Part shown: positions 47,744 through 56,962 of the stretch, piece by piece
Layout of the letters: each line of letters starts with the position of its first letter
How positions within the stretch are numbered: position 1 is the first letter of the stretch
Assembly (NCBI GenBank): GCA_007026445.1
Contig: VDMD01000003.1
Coordinates: 1,054,001-1,118,000 of the forward strand
Direction of reading: 5' to 3'
DNA: 64,000 nucleotides
Origin: Schizophyllum amplum
Lineage: Eukaryota; Basidiomycota; Agaricomycetes; Agaricales; Schizophyllaceae
Notes under the pieces: generated by a model
What the model saw: only the letters and a program-made list of their open reading frames with translations
The model's database searches: none
Told to the model about the DNA's origin: nothing
Program-made: the position numbers and the translations under genes

Positions 47744-48530
47744 GGCTGCGCCCGCGTGAACCCTCGAAGTCGGGTCCGCGCCGGCGCGCCTCGTCCTCCT
47801 TATCTTCCCCCTCCCTCGCCAACACGGGATAGCTCTTCGCTTCGTGCTCCTCCCCGTTCTTCCTTTTCATGGGATGTCAGCACTGTACATATGAGTACTA
47901 TCTATCACCCGCGGACAATCGGCCCTTCGCGCCGCGCGCTCTGTTTCTACGTGTATGGCTTTGAACGTCGTGTATGGTTATGCGCGGCCTTCTGCAGACC
48001 TCGAATTCTCGTTCCGCAGATCTTGTTTCCTCGTTCTGCAGGCCCGAATTCCTGTTCCGCTGACATTGCTGTCCATCATGTATGCCGTATATATGGTACC
48101 TTCCCCCCAGGCTTTGTCGTTTGACACGGCGGCCCTTCCGCTCCTTCACGATGCATATACTTCTTTATTATTATTGCTATATTTTCGACACACAGACTTT
48201 TCAGTGGCGGACTGTTCATTGATTGGCGGGAGGATTTGGTATATGTACGTTCGCAGGCGGCAGGAATACGTTTTCGCGGTACGGTACGGTACTTATTTAC
48301 TTACAGGCAGGCACTCAGAGAATGGACGCATTTTCCGCAAGCACGGCCCCCTTGGATGGATGAATCCCGATGGCAAGCACAATACTTATGCCAGGCGAAC
48401 CTCGATAGCACTTGTGGCTTGAATGCTGCCCGGACCGTTTTAGCGCCGTGACGCGATCTGATCAATCACCGATCGCGTTCTGCTATTGTTATCCTCCTTT
48501 CGGCCTGCGCTCACCTCGCTTCGGCTCACC
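47744..48530. other. Intergenic region between DUF6533 gene and URM1
   Basis: About 0.8 kb. It contains three tandem GGTAC units at 48278-48292, and no supported gene. The URM1 promoter should lie at the right end. Confidence 0.5.
48278..48292. repeat. Short tandem repeat (GGTAC)x3
   Basis: Three perfect copies of the 5-mer in non-coding sequence. No functional inference. Confidence 0.8.
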
Positions 48531-49223
48531 ATGGCTGCGCCCACCCCCGACACCGTGACTGTCGACGTCGAGTTCTCCGGCGGGCTTGAGCTTCTGTTTG
48601 GCAATGTCCGACGACATAAGGTTACCCTGCCAGCGGTGAAGGGCGATGGTGCGTGCGTTGACACACCACCACTACCGCCACCGACACCACCAATTACACC
48701 GTCACCCTTCCCTACCCCGCGGCCTCACACTGTCTCATTGGCGTTGCAACCCAATATATCCACATACTGATACTTCTCGCCGTACAGATGCATCAGCTTC
48801 ACCAGCGGACGTCGAATCGTTGATCGACTACCTCGCGAAGAACCTGCTGAAGGAGCGCGTAGAGCTCTTCGTGGAGGACGGCTCGGTGTGAGTGTCATGC
48901 TCGACGCTGTATGAGGATGGCGCTGACTCCCTCTTCCATTTCTGTCCTCCGTTGTCCCCTTTCGTTCTCTTCTTATCCTCACGCGCCCATCTCGTCCTTC
49001 TCTATCCCTTTCCTCCTTCACCGTTCACCTCATTCACCTCTGCCCGTCCTCACATCTCTACTCTTCATCCTCCCATTCCCTTACCTCCCCCCGGCATCTC
49101 ATCAGCCGCCCCGGCATCCTCGTCCTCATCAACAACACCGACTGGGAGCTCGAGGGCGAGGGCGAGTATGTGCTGCAGCCGAACGACGAGATCGTCTTCA
49201 TTAGTACGCTGCATGGGGGCTAG
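48531..49223 (+). CDS. URM1: Ubiquitin-related modifier 1
   Basis: Three exons, 48531-48648, 48788-48887 and 49106-49223, give 111 residues. The introns (139 and 218 nt) are much longer than in neighbouring genes; the second is strongly pyrimidine-rich. The fold is beta-grasp: [20 protein letters not shown], then [33 protein letters not shown] and [14 protein letters not shown]. The chain ends exactly at Gly-Gly, the residue activated as a thiocarboxylate by Uba4/MOCS3. It is the sulfur carrier for 2-thiolation of wobble uridine in cytosolic tRNAs and a protein modifier under oxidative stress. Length and C-terminus match the family (about 100 residues). Confidence 0.96.
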
Positions 49224-49720
49224 GCGCGTGCCATGATACGTCGAGACGAAGATGTTTTCTCTTCTGCCCAAAGGGACGGAGACACTCGCGCCAGGCGTTG
49301 TCCCCGCCTGCGACGTGAACGCGTGAGTGGTGCTCTGACATCCGTCAAGCGAAGGATTCGTTGCGGTTGTTGACTTCAGTCAAGATTTTATCGTGGTGGA
49401 AGCGGATGCACTGGGCATGTTCATACATGGAATTGTACGACGAGTGTGGCACGGACAGGGATGAATGCGACAACAGATGATATACTACAACACAAACACA
49501 AACTGTACAACAGTCTCCCCAGATAGGTAATCAAAGCTATAATCTCAACGTACACACAGTGTAGTCATAACAAGATGTCCTCCGCGTGCAGGTGAATTGT
49601 CCGGAAGTACCTCTCTTCAATGAATAACCTCTTCTCTTCCTCCAGGATAGCCCCGTCCGTTCTTCCACAGTTCTGTTGGAGTGCATCTAGACCCCAAGAT
49701 CTGCGCAACCGCCTCTGGAG
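49224..49720. other. Convergent 3' flanks
   Basis: About 0.5 kb of presumed 3' UTR between URM1 (+) and the putative tail-anchored protein gene (-). Slightly AT- and CA-rich; no feature recognised. Confidence 0.5.
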
Positions 49721-50254
49721 CTAGAGCTGCGTGAACACGCAGATGGTGGCGAGCGCTATGAGAAAGAATACGGCAGCCCAACTCCCCATCACAATCCCCT
49801 TCCTGAGCGCCCCTGATCGAGTAGGCGTCGGGTGCATGAGCCAGGTCTGCCGCATGGGCACCACCAGGCGGACCTGCCTCGGGGAGCGGGAGGGGTGCTT
49901 CTCGTCGGGGTAGGTGTTGTCGCGATAGTTGTTGTCAGATGTCGTGTGCATGGCCGCCTCCAAGTCGGCTGGAGGGTACGACGTCACGGTAGCGGGAGCG
50001 TACGATGATGGGGGTTCTGTGGTGGATAGGCGAGCGACAACCGTATCGTCGGCGAGCTGTATGGTCTGGAACCCATCGAGTAGGAGCTTGCGCGTGGAGA
50101 CACCCTTTCCGGCCTGTATGGGTAGCGGCGCGCGGCAAGTGTATGGGGGAGGCGCCGTCTTCCGCTCAGCGTAAGGGAAGGGGGCGGAGTACTGCAGGGA
50201 CTCGACGCCCGCTTCGGTGGCAGAGATGGTGGCCGGGATGGTGGATGTGTTCAT
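49721..50254 (-). CDS. Putative tail-anchored membrane protein, unknown
   Basis: Single exon of 177 residues from MNTSTIPATISATEAG; an in-frame ATG at 50284 would add 10 residues. The N-terminal 150 residues are hydrophilic with PPPYTC and PPSSY motifs (PPxY-like, potential WW-domain ligands). The protein ends in one hydrophobic segment, GSWAAVFFLIALATICVF, with only TQL after it. That is the architecture of a C-tail-anchored protein inserted post-translationally into ER or mitochondrial outer membrane. A basic RSGALRKG precedes the anchor. I recognise no family. Codon and composition look real but there is no splice evidence, so this is a moderate call. Confidence 0.55.
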   Translation of the reverse strand: MNTSTIPATISATEAGVESLQYSAPFPYAERKTAPPPYTCRAPLPIQAGKGVSTRKLLLDGFQTIQLADDTVVARLSTTEPPSSYAPATVTSYPPADLEAAMHTTSDNNYRDNTYPDEKHPSRSPRQVRLVVPMRQTWLMHPTPTRSGALRKGIVMGSWAAVFFLIALATICVFTQL

Positions 50255-50758
50255 GAGTGGGCGGGCGGAGGTGTCAAGGCGCAATAAGAGGTGGTGCGTG
50301 AAGAGACGGGGGTGGAGGTTGCAGGTGGCAAGAGGAAGAAGGTATAAGTCGACGAGCGATGGCTTATTTATGCATGTCTGACAGCGACTCGGAAGAGCGC
50401 GGTGTCTTGCATTCGTGCGCGCATGCGGGAGTAGAACACCGCGGGTACCTGGCCCAATTCAGACATGCCAGTTTGAGTGCGTAAAATCCTGGCCGCAGAG
50501 GGTGAGCGCATGAGACGGGGGTCAAGCTGGAGCGCGCGATGCAGGCCGAGCGCAAGAGCAGGGATCTGAGGGTGGCGTGGGAGCACACACGTGCCCTGTC
50601 GTGGCATCGGCGCTCGGACCGCCCCAACCGGCGGAAGCCCCAGGTTCGTGTTCCCCGACGCGCTTGTTCCCAACTCGTCTCATTTTCTCACCCGCCGCCG
50701 CTCCCAGGCTTGCGCTCAAGGCTGCTATACTATCTCCCCCGCCCATTCATTCTTTGCC
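50255..50758. promoter_or_regulatory. Divergent promoter region, tail-anchored gene / SEC11
   Basis: About 0.5 kb between two start codons on opposite strands. No coding signal. TTATTTATG and related AT-rich runs near 50366 sit on the tail-anchored gene side. Confidence 0.45.
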
Positions 50759-51595
50759 ATGTTCGCCGAGGAACTGAAAGCCTTTCGCAGGCTTGGCTTC
50801 CGCCACGTATGTTCACCACACGCGCCTCGCGACTCCGCAGCCTCATCTCCTCCCTCAGCTGCTGCTACAAGCGCTTAACTTTGCGCAAGTAATCGCCTCG
50901 GGCTTGATGATGTGGAAGGGGCTGGGGGTCATTACGAATACCGAGTCGCCTATTGTTGTTGTCCTGAGGTGCGTGATCGTGCTCAGTGGCGATCCTTCTT
51001 CCCGCTCACATACTTTGCAGTGGCTCGATGGAGCCCGCATTCTACCGCGGAGACTTGTTGTTCCTGACGAATCCCCCTGGCCAACGTTTCCAAACCGGCG
51101 ACATCACGGTTTACAAAGTCCCTGGGGGCGACATCCCCATCGTGCACCGCGTCCTAGAAACACACGAACACGCATCAAATGCGACTTTTGTACCGCACAA
51201 ATACAACAGGGCGTACGCGACAAAATTTACTCTTTAACAATGCATCTCACTCATATTCGCAACAGATTGAAGACGGCGGAGGACCAGCTGCTTCTCACGA
51301 AAGGTGATAACAACCCGATCGATGACACCGGGCTTTACCAGGGAATGGACTGGCTACAGAGGCAACATATTGTCGGCAAAGTTCGCGGGTGAGTTGGTTT
51401 CCTTTATAGCTCTCCGTCACGTACTTAACCTAGCTAGATTCGTCCCGTACGTAGGTTACGCCACAATTGCCATGGTGAATACTCTGCATGTGTCTCGTTG
51501 CGGCTTTGCTCATCTCTGCCTAGAACGACATCCCGCAGCTGAAGTACGGGTTGCTGGGCATCCTCGGACTGATGGCCTTGATTCAAAGAGAATAG
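50759..51595 (+). CDS. SEC11: Signal peptidase complex catalytic subunit SEC11
   Basis: Six exons: 50759-50806, 50859-50968, 51021-51212, 51266-51388, 51438-51474 and 51524-51595. Introns are 49-53 nt, giving 193 residues. The order is a short cytosolic start ([16 protein letters not shown]), an N-terminal span ([19 protein letters not shown]), then the catalytic serine in [16 protein letters not shown] (Ser about residue 55). [10 protein letters not shown] carries the His base (about 95), followed by [17 protein letters not shown] and a C-terminal hydrophobic helix ([14 protein letters not shown]). It cleaves signal peptides from secretory proteins at the ER lumen as the Ser-His-Asp protease of the signal peptidase complex. 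The exon 3 donor (GC|GTACGC) was chosen because it alone gives frame into [13 protein letters not shown]. Confidence 0.95.
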
Positions 51596-51763
51596 ACGGG
51601 CCTGTTTCTTGCATCGGGTACTGTGTGTCGTACTGTAATATCATTATTCATGCTGTTTTCTTGTTACCCCTTCTGCCATGTCAAGCCTCGTAAGGGAGGA
51701 GCTCACTCCGCATGGGATCACACGTCTGGTGGCAGAGCGGGAGGTAGGAGCCCATCATGAGAT

Positions 51764-53549
51764 TTATTGATACTGCTCCTCTTCAGCCTCCTTTTCCTGC
51801 GCCTCCGACATACGCGCTCTCGCGTCTTCCACATGCGACTGCATCAACGCGACGACCCTCTTCATGTTCTGGCTATACCTCGCAGAGACAGGGATCACTT
51901 CCATGGCGACGGAGAACTCGGACTTCACGTAGTCCTCCAGCTGCTGCAGCTTCGCCTTCGCGTCCGCAATCGCCTGCGCGTCGCCTTCGTCCCCGAGCAG
52001 GTCAGCCTTGTTTGCGATGATCATGCAGGCCTTCTCGCTGAGCGTAGGCTGGTACTTCTCGAGCTCATCCCGCAGTACGGCCAGTTCCTTCCATGGCTCG
52101 GGCCCCGAGAGATCGACGACGTACACTAGGGCGAGCGAGCGCTCCATAGACTTGAGGAAGGAGTGCCCTAGGCCGATGTTCTCAGACGCGCGCTCGATGA
52201 GCCCCGGATTATCCGCAACGGTGAACCGGAAGCGCTCGACGAGGTCGAAGTGGTAGCCTGCGCGAAGACCGTCCGCCGACTCATCCGCCGGCCGGTTGCG
52301 CGTGTCCATGAATGCAAAATCACCGCGCTCCATTGCCTCGCGCTCCGCCAGGTCCTCCAGCACGCTGTCATTGAACTCTGTCACGGAGGACAGGCTGCCC
52401 TCGTACGTCCCATCCTCGGCGATGCGCACGACACCGACAACGGGATTGAGCGTCGTGAATGCGTACCCTGCGACCTCCGTCTTGACGCGCCCGCCCGTCA
52501 GCGCGCGCAGCAGCGTGCTCTTCCCGGCGTTCGGGAAGCCGACAAGCCCGATGTCAGCGATGAGCTTGAGTTCCAGCGCGAGCGTTACGCGCTCCCCAGG
52601 CCGCCCGCGCGTCGCGTACTTTGGCGAGCGGTTGTTCTCACCGAGGAAATGCGGATTCCCCAGACCACCCGGGCCGCCCGTCGCGATGAGGTAGCCCATG
52701 GGTTCGTGCCTCCGCACCCCGAGCGGCGCGTCGTCGTCCTCCGCGCGCGTCAGCTCCTGGTCGAGGTCGAGCGCGATCGGCTCCTCCAGCTGCCTCCTCC
52801 GCCGCGCAAACTTGCGCTCGCGCTCCTGCTCGTACAGCATCGCCTCCGCATCCACGAACGCGTCGCGTTCCATGTTCTCCTGCGTGTATGCCGGGTAGTG
52901 CACCCAGCGCTTCGCGCGCATTTGCTCACGGCGCTCGATTGGAGACATGCCCTGCAGCCGCTCGTCCTCCTCCTCCCACTCGTCGCGGCCGTAGAAGGGC
53001 TCGCCGCGGGTGATTTCGCGCACGACGGTGCCGAGGGGGACTTTGATGATGAGCGGGCGGCCATTGCGACCGTTTAGCCAAGAGCCGCCACCGTGCTCGC
53101 CAGCCTCCGCCATGGCGGAGCGGGGTACGGAGGAGAGGCTGGTGAGGTGGCGGGTGGGCATGATGTAGACGTCGCCGCCGCGTCCGCCGTCACCGCCAGA
53201 GGGGGGACCCAAGGGCTTGTACTTTTCACGGTGAAAGGCTACGCCGCCGTCACCGCCGTGACCTGCGTGCAGTGTCAACTACTCACTTTAGCCAGAATAC
53301 TGTGGACGCACCTCCACGGACTTGCAAGACGAGATTATCGAGGAAGTGGGAGCCCTAGCGGTGTGTAAGCGAGGGTTATGATGTGAAGGTATATACACGC
53401 ACCTTTTGCTGCCTCTTCCATTCCGTCTTACGCTTGCGCTGTAGCTCCAGCCATTGTTCTTCCTTCGGCTTCTCCGCGGTGCTATAGAACCGTTGCAGGG
53501 ATAGGAAGGCGCGCTTTCGGCAGTGTAGAGCAGGGGACAGCAAGAACAT
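51764..53549 (-). CDS. MTG2: Mitochondrial Obg-family GTPase
   Basis: Three exons, 53549-53403, 53354-53312 and 53262-51764, with 48- and 49-nt introns, give 562 residues. The N-terminus MFLLSPALHCRKRAFLSLQR is a mitochondrial presequence with RFYST at the likely cleavage region. The Obg fold follows (GGHGGDGGVAFHREKYKPLG, GGDGGRGGDVYI). It is interrupted at about residues 150-250 by a charged insertion (EWEEEDERLQGM, ERERKFARRRRQ). The G domain has G1 GFPNAGKST (about 305), G2 TTLNPVVG, G3 DNPGLIE, G4 NKADLL and G5 SARYSQN. Mtg2 acts in late assembly of the mitochondrial large ribosomal subunit. The 43-nt middle exon splits the Obg domain start. Confidence 0.94.
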
Positions 53550-54002
53550 CAAGCTTTGCAGAGAAGTCTTGGGTATTAGATATCAGATAGTATTGTAGAG
53601 GGAATTGCGAGCGACAAAGCAGGTGTTGGGAGGACAAGAACGCGTGACGAGAAGCAGGAAAGTGCAAGTCGATCCTGAACGCGATCGACACATTAAAAGC
53701 GCGGAGTCCCGGACCGGCACCCGATCTGGCGCTTGCGTGCAACTTGCGGGGTTGCTCTTCGCCGCCATCCCCGATATCTGACAGAGGCTTGCCATCTCAT
53801 TTTCTTGTTAGGAATGCCTTGTATGTGCTTTTACCACAATACTATTACGGCGTACTCATGCGCTTACAGCCTCTCGTCGTGTTAAGCCACGATCTTGCTT
53901 ACCCGAGTCGTCCGATCCCCCATCCTCGTCTCCTCCCTCTTCCTCCCCAATCGCTACATCTTCGTCTTCAGATCAAGGTGTGTTGCTTTAAGGACGACCA
54001 CA
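53550..54002. promoter_or_regulatory. Divergent promoter region, MTG2 / homeodomain gene
   Basis: About 0.45 kb between divergent starts, without coding signal. Confidence 0.45.
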
Positions 54003-56347
54003 ATGGTTGCTAAAGTCACTCATGAAGACGATTGGATCAAAGTGAAGGTGGAAATCGCTGAGGCGAACGTCCCCTCCCTCGCTGCAGGTGCGAAAGCCGC
54101 ATGTATACGCATATACCCACTCACTCGCCCGAAAATTGGCGCGACTAGGCATTGCACTAGGTATCCTGCTCATCCTCCGACCATTTAGGCGCATATATCT
54201 AGCTGACCATATGTTCCCAAGACTCCACGGCCCCGCGCGCACCTTCTCCTGAAGATATCAAGCCTACACTCCTCACCAAGAGCAAGATCGTCTACAAGCA
54301 TCTTCCAGAGCACGTCTCCCGTGAGCTTTCTGCCATCTGGGAAGCAGACAGGCGAATTCCGACCGTCGAGTCCCGCCGTCGCTGGGCGCTCGCACGCGGC
54401 GTCGGCCCCGTGCGCGTGCACAACTGGTGGTATCGGCGACGCAAGGTTGCGAAGACACTCAAAGTATCCATCCCACCGGACTCATACGAGCTACTCGTCG
54501 GCGACCCGGATGCAACGCGGGCGAAGTACGTCGCGGAGATAGAGCAGGCGAAGCGGGACTTGGAGAAGGAGGAAGCGACCAAAGACGACGCGAAGATTAA
54601 CAAAAGGAATGGGAAGGTCAAGAAGGAGAACGAGGAGGCGGACACGGAGGCGGTCTTTATGAAGGAAACGGAGCGTGGAGACAAGAAGAGCGGGAAAAGG
54701 AGGGGAGGGGAGAACGAATGTGCAGAAGACGAAACTGGCGACGGGGCTGCTCAGCCTGTGCTGAAGAAGGCGAAGACTCCGAAGACCATGAGACACACGG
54801 CGAGGCTGCCGCTGCAAGCAATCAAGCCTCATTCACGACGCACGCGTCGGAACCGGCCCTCGACGCCGGAATGGGAAGTCCCATCGGACGATTGGCTATG
54901 TGGGCTCTCTTCAGCATCGACAACGGTCTCATCCTCGATGCCCACCAGACCGTCTTTGCGGAGCTCTACGGCGGATGCTGCAAGCGGTCGGCTCGACGCC
55001 TCTCTGCCACTGCTTCCTCGGGAACCACCACCGGTCGACCCCGTCTCCTTCCGCGCCGATGAAATTTCGCTCCCCGCAGCCTCCTCGGACGACCCATCGC
55101 TCTTTGTCTGTCACGGGCGCCGTCATTCGGATACGGATGACATTGCGGCTTCACTGGATGGCACTCATGCTACTTTCGTCTGCGCCGTCTGTGCCACGCC
55201 TCGCTCGTTTGACTTCGACGATTTCCGCTCCGCCAATCTGGACGATCTTGAAACTGTGCGGCGCGACGGCATTACATCCGCTACTCTAGGCTTCTCCGAC
55301 TCATCTGCCGCTGACATGTCCACTGATTGGCTCGACTACCCTGGCAACCCGTTCGGTCTCCTGCATGGCTCGCTCGACCACTATACTGACTCAGCCAACG
55401 TCCCCACGGACCCGGACCAGCCCGGAGACAGAAGGCTCGCCGACTCGACAAATCTGTCTGATTTGGCTGGACGGTCCCTACAGCCGCTCGCTTGCTCTCC
55501 CCTACACATGAAGGACGCAACCAACCACCACTACGGCTACCTGGACAGTATGAGCTCGCTCGTGGGACTTGCTGCTCTCGCACCACAGGCTATCGAAGAT
55601 AAAATGAGTGTACCGCGCGTCGATCAAAGCCACGACCTACGGGAGTCCTCCCTTCGGACCAACACATACACAGCCATTCCAGATCACGCCTCTCGTCTCT
55701 CGCTTCACGACTATAAATTCACGCTTCACGGCGCGCTGTACTATGACCTCAATACCGTGGACTACGCCGCTATTGCCTTTCGATCCGAATCCTACCGCCG
55801 ACCCTCTGAACTCGAGACTGTAACGCCCTCCGTCCGCCCGTACGTTCTTATCGACGACGTCGCATATACCCACGATGGCTTTCGATACGGATGCGCACCA
55901 AGTTCCGTAGACTTGTACTCACCCGCTCTTGTCGACGCGCTCGCTACCCCCCGTCATTCGGACAAGCGTGACCTGCCAATGCCTGGCGAGTATTGGCGCT
56001 CATTCTGCCCAGAACCACTTCCAGGTGTTGACGCTGGGCGACCTCTTGCAACGCCGATGCTCGTCCACTGCATCGCGACACCAACGCCGGTACGACCAGC
56101 TAATGCCGTGGTCCAACTCGAGGCGTATGCGGGGGACTTCGCGGATGGCTCTACGCATCACTTCAGCAAAGGCTTCACACAGTACTTCGCCGAGAGCTCT
56201 ACCGCCATGCAGTGCAAGCGTGCGTCGCCCGCGCACGCCAGCCGTATATCGGACCATGGTACAACAAATTGCACCAAGACATCTGGTCCGGCTTGGTTGC
56301 TTACTCCGGCTGTCCAGGAACTGCGGTTCGGGTCAGCTAAACTGTAG
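54003..56347 (+). CDS. Homeodomain-like protein with WW recognition helix
   Basis: Two exons, 54003-54087 and 54222-56347, with a 134-nt intron, give 736 residues. After a short start (MVAKVTHEDDWIKVKVEIAE), residues about 50-107 form a homeodomain-like fold: YKHLPEHVSRELSAIWEADR, then RIPTVESRRRWALARGVGP and VRVHNWWYRRRKVAK. The last piece is helix 3; WWYRRR replaces the canonical WFxNRR core, and helix 2 follows a Pro-Thr turn. Next is a highly charged Lys/Glu helix (about 122-185), a basic cluster (RRTRRNRPS), and a long acidic/aromatic region. That region contains a possible zinc site (CHGRRH near residue 325 and CAVC near 350). The long C-terminal part looks like a transactivation or interaction region. 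I infer a nuclear transcription regulator; it is not a clear HD1/HD2 mating protein. Confidence 0.75.
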
Positions 56348-56962
56348 TGAGGTCCGACTTACGCAGGTTTTCTTCATGTCAAATGAACGGTTGTACAAGG
56401 TCTTCTATGCTTCGCTTCTTTTCGAAGACCTCTTTCTGCCGTTTCCCTGATGCTTTTTGTCGTTGTTATTTTACCCACTGACATGACGCTTCTCAATCCT
56501 TCAATCCCGCATCGCCGCTCTTTGCTCTACCTACCGTTCCTGCTTTTGCTTCGTTTTCACGCTTGGCTGAAGACATATACTACGAGGAATACATTCCCAA
56601 TCAAACAGGACATTGTATGGCAGTGCAGCCACCACGCGGGATGTCGATGAGCAGTGCTAGTGAGTCCGGGGTGAGTGAGTCACCGCTCCAGATATGGGGC
56701 GTGGGAACTGAATCCCTACTTGATTGGTCATGTGATGCGTTTAGCACCTCCACGTGCCAACATCTGATGTGTTGACGCCTGTGTTGATTTTGGCCACCAT
56801 CATCCCAAATCGACTGCATTCCATTGTCTGTACGGTCTCTTTGTGCGATCACAGCCTGTTCCACGTGACTTTAAGTACAAAAGGTGAGCTTTTTCGCTCC
56901 ATTGTGCGCTCGTTCTCCCCATCTCGTTGTCGTCTCCGCCACTTCAACGCATCTCGCTCACC
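56348..56962. other. Intergenic region, homeodomain gene to FunK1 gene
   Basis: About 0.6 kb, pyrimidine-rich just upstream of the kinase start. No gene is supported; a frame at 56563-56775 looks random. Confidence 0.5.

Noticed and set aside
52250..53077. A 275-codon plus-strand frame antisense to MTG2
   Set aside because: Shadow of the GTPase gene; third-position GC leaves the opposite strand open, and the sequence has no recognisable fold.
54003..56347. Interpretation of the homeodomain-like gene as part of an HD mating-type locus
   Set aside because: There is no divergent HD1/HD2 pair, and no MIP or beta-flanking gene beside it; neighbours are MTG2 and a FunK1 kinase.
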